Assembly (NCBI RefSeq): GCF_000212695.1
Contig: NC_015514.1
Coordinates: 3,162,001-3,226,000, forward strand
Reading direction: 5' to 3'
Length of the DNA: 64,000 nt
DNA from: Cellulomonas fimi ATCC 484
GTDB lineage: Bacteria > Actinomycetota > Actinomycetes > Actinomycetales > Cellulomonadaceae
Positions 27,104 through 35,785 of this stretch are shown in pieces (within the stretch, counting starts at the first letter, position 1; every line of letters begins with the position of its first letter). Below the pieces are notes generated by a model that made no database searches, was not told the origin of the DNA, and was given only the letters and a program-made list of their open reading frames with translations. A program made the position numbers and the translations under genes.

Positions 27104-27817
27104 TCAGTCGCCGGGGATCTCGCCGCCGGGGTAGATGTCGTCGAGCTGGGCACGCATCTCGTCGACGTCGGCCGTCAGCTGCGCGACCGTCCTGTCGTCG
27201 CTCGTCCCGAGCAGGTCCGCTCTGAAGGTCTCCAACGTGAGGGCCGCAGACGTCGCCTGCAGCTCGAACGCGATCATGATCGCGTCCCAGTTCTCCGCCA
27301 GCGGTCCGTCGACGCCGCCGAGCGTGGGGTCCTCGGCGACCGAGAGCCGGACACGATCACACTCGTCGGCGAGGAACTCCGCGTCGTAGTACGCCTCCGT
27401 CGCGACCGAGGTCGCGTGGGGCGTCCCGATCAGCTGCACCGCACCGAGATCCTGGAACGCCGTCTGGAGAGTCGGGTAGGCGTCGTTCGCCGGGTCCCAG
27501 TCGGTTGGCGGGAACTGCAGGTCCCAACAGCCCTCGACCGTCGGACGGAAGGCGTTCAGGTCGGCGAGGAGCCGTGAGTACGCGTCACGGCGCTCAGCGC
27601 GGATCGCTGCCTCCCGTTCGGTGCGCGTCTGGAGCTCCACCTGACGCAGCGCGTTCTCGCTCGCGAGCCACGACGACGTCAGCGTCACGACCGCGGTGAG
27701 CACCGCGACACTCAGCGTCCGCGACCACTCGGACCACTGGCCGTGCCGACTGTCGCCGGTCGGCGCCGCGGGCCGCGACGCCTCGTCACGTGTCGTAGGG
27801 TGCAGCTCGTCGCTCAC
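27104..27817 (-). CDS. Single-span membrane protein of unknown function
   Basis: The 237-residue product has a polar N-terminus (about 32 residues), one transmembrane helix (TLSVAVLTAVVTLTSSWLA) and then a charged helix rich in Glu and Arg (about 55-85), likely a coiled coil. The remainder is mostly helical and acidic with two Cys (WDLQF region and ADECD). The GTG at 27817 has GAGGAGG upstream. Base use is less G+C-biased than in its neighbours, with more A or T at third positions, suggesting a more recently acquired or fast-evolving gene. No family recognised. It ends 17 nt from the convergent mutase stop. The 171 nt upstream hold one small hairpin and no gene. Confidence 0.7.
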   Translation of the reverse strand: MSDELHPTTRDEASRPAAPTGDSRHGQWSEWSRTLSVAVLTAVVTLTSSWLASENALRQVELQTRTEREAAIRAERRDAYSRLLADLNAFRPTVEGCWDLQFPPTDWDPANDAYPTLQTAFQDLGAVQLIGTPHATSVATEAYYDAEFLADECDRVRLSVAEDPTLGGVDGPLAENWDAIMIAFELQATSAALTLETFRADLLGTSDDRTVAQLTADVDEMRAQLDDIYPGGEIPGD

Positions 27818-27988
27818 AGGAGACCTCCTCGTCCAGCTGTAGCGTGTCGCGCGCGTCCGGACAAGGACCCCGAGGTGACCGGCACGAGCCCCGCTCGGCG
27901 GGGAGTCGACGGTGCGGTCGTTCGCTGCTGCCCGTCGTTCTCCGAGCCGAGCACGCGCCGCCTCGGGCCACGTGGGCGCGTGCTCGGG

Positions 27989-30286
27989 TCAGCGCGTCTG
28001 GGCGCAGCGCAGGTCGTGCACCGCGCGGGCCACGTCGAGCGTCGCCGCTGAGCCCTGCACGCCGAACGTCGTCGTCTGCCCGGCCTTGAGCGCGCCGTTG
28101 TAGGACATGTTCTCGGCCGTGACGCTCGCGCCGCTCGTGCCGAGCTGGGCGTTCCACACCGCGGTGACGTCCTTGCCCGCCGGCAGCGCCCACGACGTGG
28201 CCCAGCCGCCGACGCCCGCGCTGCCCGCCGTGACGACGACCTCGGCCTGGTACCACGCCCGGCCGTCGTGCTCCCAGGAGGTCGTCACGCGGTACGTCGC
28301 CGTGCACCCGCCGGCCGTGACGGGCTCGGGCGGCGCCACCCCGCCGTCGGTCACGGGCGGGCTGCTCGCGCCCGCGGCCGGGGCCGTGGCGCCTGCCGAC
28401 GGCGTGCGGGGCGTCGGCGTCGACCCGGGCTGCCCCGCACCGGGTGTCGCCGTCGGGGTCGGTTCCACGGTGACGGGCGGGACGGGGTCGGCGAGCGCCG
28501 GGTCGGTGAACGCGAGGGCATCCGCCGGCAGGGGCTCCGGGGCGGCGTTGACGTCGGCCGGAGCGGGCCGGCCGTCGCACTCCCGCTCGGGGCCGAACGC
28601 GCGGTACTCCCCCGCCGCGCAGTCGAAGTCGACGACCGCGTCCCCGCCCACCACGACGTCGCCGCCGAGCCGGGCCCCGCTCCTGACGACGGCCATGTCG
28701 GTGACGACCGCCGAGCCCTCGACGACCGCACCGCCCTCGACCCACGCACGGCCGTCCACGCGGGCGTTCCCGCCGACGCGCGCGTCCCCGTGCACGACGG
28801 CGTGCGGCCCGACGTACGCGGTCGGGTCGACCCAGGCGTCGTCGTCGACCCAGCCCCCGCCGTTGGCGTGCCGGTGCCCGCCCGGGACGGGCTCGAGCGC
28901 GGTCTCGTCGACCACCGCCGCGCCCGCGACCCGGAACTCGTAGGGGTAGCGCGGCACCGCGCCGAAGCCGTCCGCCGAGTCCACCGCGTGCGCCGCCGCG
29001 GGGGTGCCGACGACGACCAGGTAGACGTCCGTCTCCCCCTCGCGCAGCGAGAACTGCAGCTCCTCGTCGGTGCCCTCGGTGACGGGGCTGTACCGCGCGG
29101 CACCGCCCGCGACGGCGACGAAGCCCACGGACCACCCCGCGTCGGGCGCCGTCCCCGTGCCGCGCAGCCGCACGTGCACGGTCCCGCCGGGCTGGTCGGG
29201 CCGCAGGTGGACGAGGTTGTAGCCGTAGTCCGACGGCGCGAACGCCCCGGCCACGCGATAGCGCCCGGGGTCGTCGGGGACGGCCTCCACGGGCGTGCTG
29301 CGGCCCGCGAGCAGGACGGGGTCGAGCGTCGCGACCGCGTCGGCGACCTCGCGCGTGCCGCCGAAGTCCCACGTGACGGTCCGCATCGCGTACTCGGCGA
29401 CGCGCCGGTTCAGCGCGACCTGGCTCAGCCCTGCGCCGCGGCGGTACGCCTCGAGGGCCGTCTGCGTGCCGTCGCCGCCCCGCCAGATCCGGCTCACGGT
29501 CCGGTCGTCGTCGCGTTCCGCGAGGTACTGCAGCAGCAGCCAGCCGCCGTCTCCGAGCCGCGCGCTCGACCACGGCACCGACGGGCTCCGGACCACGTCG
29601 GACACGTCCCCGACGCCGTCGGCGGCGCCGGCCGTCGCGAGGTACGCGGCGCTCGCCGCGGCGAACGCACCGGCCGAGTCCGCGGCCAGCGCGCCGTGGG
29701 GGGCGTCGATCCGGGCGAACTCCTGGACGGCCTGCGCGACCCCGCGTGCGAGGTCCCACGACGGTGCGGGCGCGTCGCTGCCGCCGCCGCCGGCGAGGGC
29801 GGACACCGCCGCCTGCACGACGCCCACGCCGTCGTCGACGCCGCCGGTCACGAGCAGGTCGCCCGACGCGAGCGCGCCGGGGCGCGGCGTCAGGACCGTC
29901 TCCCGGTGCGAGCCGGGGCCCTGCGACCAGGTGCCCTGCACCACGACGACGAGCTTCGCGTCGTCGACCGCGCCGTCCTGCGGGGCGACCGCCAGGTCGC
30001 GCACGTGCGTGTCGTACAGGGCGTCGAGCGCGGCGACCGTCCGGTCGGGGTCGAACCGCAGGTCCAGCGTCGCCCGCGTCGGGTCGGCGCCGGGCAGCTC
30101 GCCCCACGCGAGCACGACGTCCTCGCCCTCGCGGACGTGCGCGTCCTGCCACGCCTGCTCCCAGGCGGGCGGGACCACGACCGGCTTGCCGTCGCCGGTC
30201 CCGGCGATCGCGACGGCCACGGCACCGCCGGCGACGACGGGGACCACGAGGGCAGCCACGAGCGCGAGCCGTCCGATCCGGGCCAT
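27989..30286 (-). CDS. Secreted DUF6055-like protein with left-handed beta-helix and C-terminal CBM2
   Basis: The product is 765 residues from the ATG at 30286 (upstream ggagggg). An in-frame GTG at 30385 would add 33 residues. A signal peptide or anchor occupies residues 5-30. Residues about 35-470 resemble the DUF6055 (Svx/AvrXca-like) domain, with YAMRTVTWDF, YGYNLVHLRPD, RYSPVTEGTDEELQF and VYLVVVGTP. The zinc-peptidase HExxH expected in many members is not there; the matching stretch reads AVQEFARIDAPHG. Residues about 475-553 are hexapeptide repeats (YVGPHAVVHGDARVGGNARV style) forming a left-handed beta-helix. A Pro/Thr/Ala linker leads to a CBM2 (about 658-765) with GCTATYRV, SYNGALKAGQTTTFG and a closing Cys. 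It should be extracellular and cellulose-bound. Confidence 0.8.
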   Translation of the reverse strand: MARIGRLALVAALVVPVVAGGAVAVAIAGTGDGKPVVVPPAWEQAWQDAHVREGEDVVLAWGELPGADPTRATLDLRFDPDRTVAALDALYDTHVRDLAVAPQDGAVDDAKLVVVVQGTWSQGPGSHRETVLTPRPGALASGDLLVTGGVDDGVGVVQAAVSALAGGGGSDAPAPSWDLARGVAQAVQEFARIDAPHGALAADSAGAFAAASAAYLATAGAADGVGDVSDVVRSPSVPWSSARLGDGGWLLLQYLAERDDDRTVSRIWRGGDGTQTALEAYRRGAGLSQVALNRRVAEYAMRTVTWDFGGTREVADAVATLDPVLLAGRSTPVEAVPDDPGRYRVAGAFAPSDYGYNLVHLRPDQPGGTVHVRLRGTGTAPDAGWSVGFVAVAGGAARYSPVTEGTDEELQFSLREGETDVYLVVVGTPAAAHAVDSADGFGAVPRYPYEFRVAGAAVVDETALEPVPGGHRHANGGGWVDDDAWVDPTAYVGPHAVVHGDARVGGNARVDGRAWVEGGAVVEGSAVVTDMAVVRSGARLGGDVVVGGDAVVDFDCAAGEYRAFGPERECDGRPAPADVNAAPEPLPADALAFTDPALADPVPPVTVEPTPTATPGAGQPGSTPTPRTPSAGATAPAAGASSPPVTDGGVAPPEPVTAGGCTATYRVTTSWEHDGRAWYQAEVVVTAGSAGVGGWATSWALPAGKDVTAVWNAQLGTSGASVTAENMSYNGALKAGQTTTFGVQGSAATLDVARAVHDLRCAQTR

Positions 30287-30459
30287 GCGCGCGCGGTCCC
30301 CTCCGTCCGTCGGGCCGTCGCGCCGGGGCAGCGGGACGTCACCGCACCGGGCGGGCGGCTGCCCCACTGTCGTCCGGTCGGACACTCCACGTCAATGCGA
30401 CCAGGCGCCGCAATCGGGTGAATCCGGACACTCGTCCGACAAGGGTGTGCCAGAGCACG

Positions 30460-30499
30460 GATCGCCGCACGCCCCCCGGACGGACGGCGTGCGGCGATC
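30460..30499 (-). terminator. Terminator after deoC
   Basis: A perfect 14-bp stem (gatcgccgcacgcc and its complement) with a 12-nt loop, starting 22 nt beyond the deoC stop on the minus strand. It separates the salvage genes from the CBM2 gene. Confidence 0.7.
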
Positions 30500-30521
30500 G
30501 ACGGGTACGGGCGCGGCCGGC

Positions 30522-31217
30522 TCAGTAGCCCGCGTCCGCCTCCAGGCCCGCGAGCACGGCAGCGGTGCCGGACAGGCCGAGCCGCGTCGCGCCCGCCTGG
30601 ACCATCGCGACCGCGTCGGCAGACGTGCGGATGCCGCCCGACGCCTTCACGCCCAGGCGCCCGCCGACCGTGCGGGCCATGAGCTCGACCGCGTGCACGG
30701 TGGCACCCCCGGCGGGGTGGAAGCCCGTCGACGTCTTCACGAAGTCCGCGCCCGCGCGCTCCGCGGCCTCGCACACCGCGACGACCTGCTCGTCCGTCAG
30801 CGCGGCGGACTCGATGATGACCTTGAGCACGACGTCGCCAGGCGTCGCGGCGCGCACCGCGGCGATGTCCGCCTCGACGGCGTCGAACCGGCCCTCGATG
30901 GCCGCGCCCACGTCGATGACCATGTCGACCTCGTCCGCGCCGTCCCGCACGGACCGCGCGGCCTCGGCCGCCTTGACGTCGCTGTGGTGCTTGCCCGACG
31001 GGAACCCGCACACCGTCGCGACGTGCAGCCCGGGCGCCGCCGAGGTGTCGAGCGGCAGGAACGACGGCGACACGCACACCGAGTACACGCCCAGGCGGGC
31101 GGCCTCCTCGACGAGCGCCTGCACGTCGGCGACGGTCGCCTCCGGCTTCAGGAGCGTGTGGTCGACGAGCCGGGCCAGGCCGGCGGCGTCGTGGGGGGCG
31201 TCGTGGGTCGCGGTCAT
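30522..31217 (-). CDS. deoC: Deoxyribose-phosphate aldolase
   Basis: DeoC cleaves 2-deoxyribose 5-phosphate to acetaldehyde and glyceraldehyde 3-phosphate, ending deoxynucleoside catabolism. The 231-residue TIM-barrel protein has [30 protein letters not shown] (catalytic Asp), the Schiff-base Lys in [10 protein letters not shown] and the second Lys in VKASGGIRT. Its ATG overlaps the stop of add (ATGA), so the two are translationally coupled. Confidence 0.96.
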   Translation of the reverse strand: MTATHDAPHDAAGLARLVDHTLLKPEATVADVQALVEEAARLGVYSVCVSPSFLPLDTSAAPGLHVATVCGFPSGKHHSDVKAAEAARSVRDGADEVDMVIDVGAAIEGRFDAVEADIAAVRAATPGDVVLKVIIESAALTDEQVVAVCEAAERAGADFVKTSTGFHPAGGATVHAVELMARTVGGRLGVKASGGIRTSADAVAMVQAGATRLGLSGTAAVLAGLEADAGY

Positions 31218-32341
31218 GCGCGGTGCCTTCCTCCCCGGGCAGCCGCGTAGGCCGGCCGGATCACGGTGTCGATGAGATGGTCGCGGTCGTCGTGGTGGAC
31301 GAACGCGTAGGCGGCCGCGGTCACGGCCACGTCCTGGAGGTCGTCGAGCGTCCAGCCGGCCTCCTGCACGAGCAGCGTGAGCTCACGGCTCAGCGTGGTG
31401 CCCGACTGCAGCCGGTTGTCGGTGTTGACGGTGACCTTGAAGCCGAGCCGCTTGAGCCGCGTGACGGGGTGCTCCGCGATCGACGCGGCGGCCCCGGTCT
31501 GCAGGTTCGACGACGGGCACAGCTCGAGCGGGACGCGACGGTCGCGGACCCAGTGCGCGAGCGGCCCGAGGCGGTCGCCGAGGTCGTCGGTCGTGACGTC
31601 GTCGACGAGGCGCGCCCCGTGCCCGATGCGGCAGGCCTGCGCGACGTGCAGCGCCTCGCCGATCGACGCCAGCCCGGACCCCTCGCCCGCGTGCACGGTC
31701 GTCGGGAGGTGCGCGTCGGCGAGCGCCTGGAACGCGGCGGCGTGCCGCGACGGCGGGAAGCCCTCCTCGGGCCCGGCGATGTCGAACCCGACCACGCCGT
31801 CGTCGCGGTGCGCGAGCGCGACGGCGGCGACCTCCTGCGCACGGTCGGCCTGGCGCATCGCGGACAGCAGGGTGCCGACGCGGATCGTGCGGCCCTGCGC
31901 CGCGACCTCGGCGACCCCCTCGGCGAAGCCCGCCTGCACGGCGTCGACGACCTCGTCGAGCGTGAGCCCGGCGCGCAGGTGCTGCTCGGGCGCGTACCGC
32001 GACTCGACGTACACGACGCCGTCCGCCGCGAGGTCCAGCACGGCCTCGCGCGCAACGCGGCGCAGCGCGTCCGCCGTCTGCATGACCGCGACGGTGTGCT
32101 CGAACGTCTCCAGGTAGCGCTCGAGGCTTCCCGAGTCGGCGGACTCGACGAACCAGCGGCCGAGCGCCTCCGGGTCCGTCGTGGGCAGCTCGTGCCCGAT
32201 CTCGGCCGCGAGCTCGACGATCGTCGCGGGCCGCAGCCCGCCGTCCAGGTGGTCGTGCAGCAGGATCTTCGGCAGGCCCGGGACGAGGGCGACGAGCTGC
32301 GCCGCGGAGTCGTCGGCCGCGGGCGCGGCGGGGGTCGTCAT
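31214..32341 (-). CDS. add: Adenosine deaminase
   Basis: Converts adenosine and deoxyadenosine to inosine forms that PNP can split. The 375-residue protein has the zinc motif [12 protein letters not shown]-type VHAGEG with catalytic Glu, [17 protein letters not shown] and VTVNTDNRL. In animal enzymes the last motif is NTDDP; here the second Asp, which contacts the adenine ring, is Asn. The same change is, from memory, common in actinobacterial Add. The start at 32341 is set by the -10 hexamer 6 nt upstream, excluding a 60-residue low-quality extension. Confidence 0.93.
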   Translation of the reverse strand: MTTPAAPAADDSAAQLVALVPGLPKILLHDHLDGGLRPATIVELAAEIGHELPTTDPEALGRWFVESADSGSLERYLETFEHTVAVMQTADALRRVAREAVLDLAADGVVYVESRYAPEQHLRAGLTLDEVVDAVQAGFAEGVAEVAAQGRTIRVGTLLSAMRQADRAQEVAAVALAHRDDGVVGFDIAGPEEGFPPSRHAAAFQALADAHLPTTVHAGEGSGLASIGEALHVAQACRIGHGARLVDDVTTDDLGDRLGPLAHWVRDRRVPLELCPSSNLQTGAAASIAEHPVTRLKRLGFKVTVNTDNRLQSGTTLSRELTLLVQEAGWTLDDLQDVAVTAAAYAFVHHDDRDHLIDTVIRPAYAAARGGRHRA

Positions 32342-32347
32342 GGCGTC

Positions 32348-32353
32348 ACCGTA
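32348..32353 (-). promoter_or_regulatory. -10 element, leaderless add-deoC
   Basis: TACGGT on the minus strand, 6 nt before the ATG at 32341; it allows add-deoC to be expressed separately from the importer genes. Confidence 0.6.
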
Positions 32354-32438
32354 CCGGTGTCCTCGCAGGTCGGCGCGGGCGTGCGAGCCCCGGCCGGGCC
32401 GGCCGCCCCACGGGTCGGGCGGCCGTCCGTGGTGCGCG

Positions 32439-32666
32439 TCACGCGAGGCCGTCCGGCTCGTCCTCGGCCGGCACCTCGGTGTCCTGCTCGACGACGTCGG
32501 CCTCGTCCGCGGAGCCCTCACGGTCCGCTCGCGCGAAGCCCGGCCGGTACTCCTCGGGGTCGTCCGTGTCGTCGACGGGGTCGTCGGTCAGGCGCAGCGG
32601 CGTCTCCGCTGCCACGGGTGCCAGGCCCGCGTCCCGCCACGCGTCGTCACCGGGGACGGTGCTCAT
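32439..32666 (-). CDS. Small acidic protein, unknown
   Basis: A 75-residue protein starting at ATG 32666 with AGGAGG upstream. It is strongly acidic (about 20 Asp/Glu, runs such as [10 protein letters not shown]) and has no hydrophobic segment, so it is probably disordered. It sits between deoA and add on the same strand, 101 nt after deoA. Similar short acidic proteins occur widely in actinobacteria; no function can be given. Confidence 0.65.
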   Translation of the reverse strand: MSTVPGDDAWRDAGLAPVAAETPLRLTDDPVDDTDDPEEYRPGFARADREGSADEADVVEQDTEVPAEDEPDGLA

Positions 32667-32767
32667 GGGTCTCCTCCTCGCCGTCCGGGTGGGTCGCACC
32701 GCAGCGGCGGCGCGCCCGTCCTGCACTGCCCATCGTGCTCCGCGGGCGGTGCTCCCGCCACGGTTCG

Positions 32768-34066
32768 TCAGGCCTCGACGCGGTCCAGGACCAGCCGACG
32801 CTCCGGGACGACCGTCCCCGCGGGCGCGACGACGAGGCCGCCGTCGAGCGCCTCGCGCGCGCGCCCGAACCGCTCGGGGGTGTCCGTGTGCAGCGTGAGC
32901 AGCGGCTGCCCGGCGCGCACGGTGTCGCCGGGCCGCACGTGCAGCTCGACGCCCGCACCGGCCTGCACCGGGTCCTCCTTGCGCGCGCGTCCCGCGCCGA
33001 GCCGCCAGGCGGCGATGCCGACCGCGTACGCGTCGACCGACGCGACCACGCCGTCGGTCTCGGCGACGACCTGCTCGGTCTCGCGCGCGACCGGCAGGGT
33101 CGCGTCCGGGTCGCCGCCCTGCGCCGCGATCATGCGCTTCCAGACGTCCATCGCCCGCCCGTCGGCGAGCGCCGCCGCGGGGTCCGCGTCGGGGCGTCCG
33201 GCCGCGACGAGCATCTCGCGCGCGAGCGCGACCGTGAGCTCGACGACGTCGGCAGGGCCGCCGCCGGCGAGCACCTCGACCGACTCGCGGACCTCGAGCG
33301 CGTTGCCCGCGGTCAGGCCCAGCGGCGTCGACATGTCGGTGAGCAGCGCGACCGTCGTGACGCCCGCGTCGGTGCCGAGCTCGACCATCGTCTGCGCGAG
33401 CTCGCGCGCCCGGGCCTCGTCCTTCATGAACGCACCGGAGCCGACCTTGACGTCGAGCACGAGCGAGCCCGTGCCCTCCGCGATCTTCTTGCTCATGATC
33501 GAGCTGGCGATGAGCGGGATGGCCTCGACCGTGCCCGTGACGTCGCGCAGCGCGTACAGCTTGCGGTCCGCGGGCGCGAGGCCCGAGCCGGCCTGGCAGA
33601 TGACCGCGCCGACCTCCTCGAGCTGGCGCATCGTCTCGTCGTTCGACAGCGCCGCGCGCCAGCCGGGGATCGACTCGAGCTTGTCGAGCGTGCCGCCCGT
33701 GTGGCCCAGGCCGCGGCCCGAGAGCTGCGGCACCGCGACGTCGAAGACCGCGACGAGCGGTGCGAGCGGCAGCGTGATCTTGTCCCCCACGCCGCCGGTC
33801 GAGTGCTTGTCGGAGGTCGGCCGCGACAGCGACGAGAAGTCCAGCCGCTCGCCGCTCGCGATCATCGCGGCGGTCCACCGCGCGATCTCGGCCCGGTCCA
33901 TGCCGTTGAGCAGGATCGCCATCGCGAGCGACGACATCTGCTCGTCCGCGACGACGCCGCGCGTGTACGCGTCGACGACCCAGTCGATCTGCGCGTCGGT
34001 CAGGCGGTGCCCGTCGCGCTTGGCGACGATGACGTCGACGGCGTCGAACGGCTCGGTGGTGCTCAT
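32768..34066 (-). CDS. deoA: Thymidine phosphorylase
   Basis: Splits thymidine and deoxyuridine with phosphate to base and deoxyribose 1-phosphate. The 432-residue product has the family motif SGRGLGHTGGTLDKLE at about 112-127, KHSTGGVGDK in the phosphate site and VKVGSGAFMK. The ATG at 34066 has AGGAAGG six nt upstream; a longer frame to 34102 lacks one. It follows cdd by 28 nt in the same transcript, so deaminated cytidine derivatives can be used directly. Confidence 0.95.
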   Translation of the reverse strand: MSTTEPFDAVDVIVAKRDGHRLTDAQIDWVVDAYTRGVVADEQMSSLAMAILLNGMDRAEIARWTAAMIASGERLDFSSLSRPTSDKHSTGGVGDKITLPLAPLVAVFDVAVPQLSGRGLGHTGGTLDKLESIPGWRAALSNDETMRQLEEVGAVICQAGSGLAPADRKLYALRDVTGTVEAIPLIASSIMSKKIAEGTGSLVLDVKVGSGAFMKDEARARELAQTMVELGTDAGVTTVALLTDMSTPLGLTAGNALEVRESVEVLAGGGPADVVELTVALAREMLVAAGRPDADPAAALADGRAMDVWKRMIAAQGGDPDATLPVARETEQVVAETDGVVASVDAYAVGIAAWRLGAGRARKEDPVQAGAGVELHVRPGDTVRAGQPLLTLHTDTPERFGRAREALDGGLVVAPAGTVVPERRLVLDRVEA

Positions 34067-34094
34067 CGGTCGGCCTTCCTCGGCTTCGGCGCGC

Positions 34095-34499
34095 TCACGC
34101 ACGGTCCTCCAGGTCCTGCGGACCGAACGCGTCCGGCAGCACCTCGGTCATCGGCTTGATCCCCGAGACCGTCTCCACGAGCAGGCGCGGACCGCCGTGC
34201 TCCCACAGCAGCTGGCGGCACCGCCCGCACGGCATGAGCACGTTGCCGTGCCCGTCCACGCAGGTGAACGCCACCAGCCGCCCGCCGCCGGACACGTGCA
34301 GGCCGGACACGAGCGCGCACTCGGCGCACAGGGTCAGGCCGTACGACGCGTTCTCGACGTTGCACCCGACGACGACACGACCGTCGTCGACGAGCGCGGC
34401 CACCCCGACGGGGAACTTCGAGTACGGCACGTACGCACGGTGCATGGCCTCGGTGGCCGCCGCGCGCAGCGCGTCCCAGTCGATCTCCACGGCGCTCAC
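34095..34499 (-). CDS. cdd: Cytidine deaminase
   Basis: A 134-residue tetrameric-type zinc deaminase: substrate loop FPVGVAALVDDG, zinc motif CAEC with catalytic Glu (about residues 58-61), and PCGRCRQ with the other two Cys ligands. Converts cytidine and deoxycytidine to uridine forms. The GTG start overlaps the stop of the upstream permease gene (GTGA), coupling import to deamination. Confidence 0.95.
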   Translation of the reverse strand: MSAVEIDWDALRAAATEAMHRAYVPYSKFPVGVAALVDDGRVVVGCNVENASYGLTLCAECALVSGLHVSGGGRLVAFTCVDGHGNVLMPCGRCRQLLWEHGGPRLLVETVSGIKPMTEVLPDAFGPQDLEDRA

Positions 34500-35785
34500 T
34501 CCTTGACGTACGGCTCGCCGGAGGCCGCGGGCGCGCGCGAGCGGCCGACGAGCCCGGCGACGGCCAGGATCGTCACGACGTACGGCAGCATGAGCATGAA
34601 CTGGCTGGGCACGGGGGCGCCGACGATGCTGAGCGCACCCTCGAGGTTCGACGCGAAGCCGAACAGCAGGGCGGCCAGCGCGGCCCGGATCGGGTCCCAG
34701 TTGCCGAAGATGACGGCGGCCAGCGCGATGAAGCCGGCGCCCGCGGTCATCTCCTTGCCGAAGCTCGACACCGAGACCACGGTGTAGAACGCGCCGCCGA
34801 CGCCCGCGATGCCACCGGCGATGAGGACGGCGCGCCAGCGCGTGCGCTCGACCTTGATGCCGACGGTGTCGGCCGCCTTGGGGTGCTCGCCGACGGCCCG
34901 CACGCGCAGGCCCCAGCGGGTCCGGCTCAGCGCGAACCACACGGCCGGGACCGCGAGGTACATGAGGTAGACGACGACGGTCTGGTTGAACAGCGCCGGT
35001 CCGATGATCGGGATCTTCGACAGCAGCGGGATCGCGATGCGCTCGAAGCGCGTCGTGTCGTTGAGCTGCTCGGCGCTCGGCACGAGGACCTGCGAGTAGA
35101 AGAAGCTCGTCAGGCCGATCACGAGCACGTTGAGCACGACGCCGACGATGACCTGGTTGACGCGGTACGTGATCGCGAACACCGCGAGCACCGCGGCGAC
35201 GAGCACACCCGAGACGATCGCGGCGAGCAGGCCGAGCCACGGCGAGTCGGTCACCGAGCCCACGACCGCGGCCGTGAACGCGCCCGCGAGGAGCTGGCCC
35301 TCGATCGCGATGTTGACGACACCGGCGCGCTCGCCGATGACGCCGCCCAGCGCACCGAACACGATCGGCACGGCCAGCAGCACGGAGCCGCCGATGAGCC
35401 GCACGAACGGGATGTCGCGGTCGCTGCCCGCGGCCGCCCAGGCGAGGAACCCGAACAGGAAGACGACCGCGAACAGCACGGGCACCCACAGCGGCACGCG
35501 GCGGCCGCGGGCGGACAGCAGGCCGACGAGCAGCACGAGCAGGGCCATGACGACGACGCAGATCCAGGCCGTCGCCATGCCCGGCACGGACAGGTTCGGC
35601 AGCGTGAACAGGTCGCCGTCGGTCGCGAGGCGGAACGCCGCGTTGCCCGTGCGGGGCGCGAGGACGAGCAGGAGCGCGAACAGCGCGGTGACGACGCCGA
35701 AGCCGATCGTCGCCTTCCAGCTCACGACGGTGACGCGGCGGTGCTCGACCACCGCCTGGTCGGGGACCGGGGCCAGGGTCGTCAT
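34496..35785 (-). CDS. nupQ: Nucleoside ABC transporter permease (NupQ/YufQ-like)
   Basis: A 429-residue permease with about ten membrane spans after a soluble N-terminus. Hallmarks of the BPD_transp_2 family are GGVIGERAGVVNIAIEGQLL and the coupling helix GLRVRAVGEHPKAADTVGI. Forms the second half of the channel with the preceding gene product. Its ATG overlaps the stop of nupP by 4 nt. Confidence 0.9.
   Translation of the reverse strand: MTTLAPVPDQAVVEHRRVTVVSWKATIGFGVVTALFALLLVLAPRTGNAAFRLATDGDLFTLPNLSVPGMATAWICVVVMALLVLLVGLLSARGRRVPLWVPVLFAVVFLFGFLAWAAAGSDRDIPFVRLIGGSVLLAVPIVFGALGGVIGERAGVVNIAIEGQLLAGAFTAAVVGSVTDSPWLGLLAAIVSGVLVAAVLAVFAITYRVNQVIVGVVLNVLVIGLTSFFYSQVLVPSAEQLNDTTRFERIAIPLLSKIPIIGPALFNQTVVVYLMYLAVPAVWFALSRTRWGLRVRAVGEHPKAADTVGIKVERTRWRAVLIAGGIAGVGGAFYTVVSVSSFGKEMTAGAGFIALAAVIFGNWDPIRAALAALLFGFASNLEGALSIVGAPVPSQFMLMLPYVVTILAVAGLVGRSRAPAASGEPYVKE

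Noticed and set aside
27889..27903. Short hairpin between the two unknown minus-strand genes
   Set aside because: Only 6 bp and 85 nt beyond the stop at 27989; too weak to call a terminator.
30286..30385. GTG at 30385 as the start of the DUF6055/CBM2 gene
   Set aside because: It would place 33 polar residues before the signal peptide. ATG 30286 has a ggagggg site and gives a normal export signal. The GTG remains possible.
31223..34159. A 978-codon open frame on the plus strand
   Set aside because: Antisense to add, the small acidic gene, deoA and cdd; no recognisable motif.
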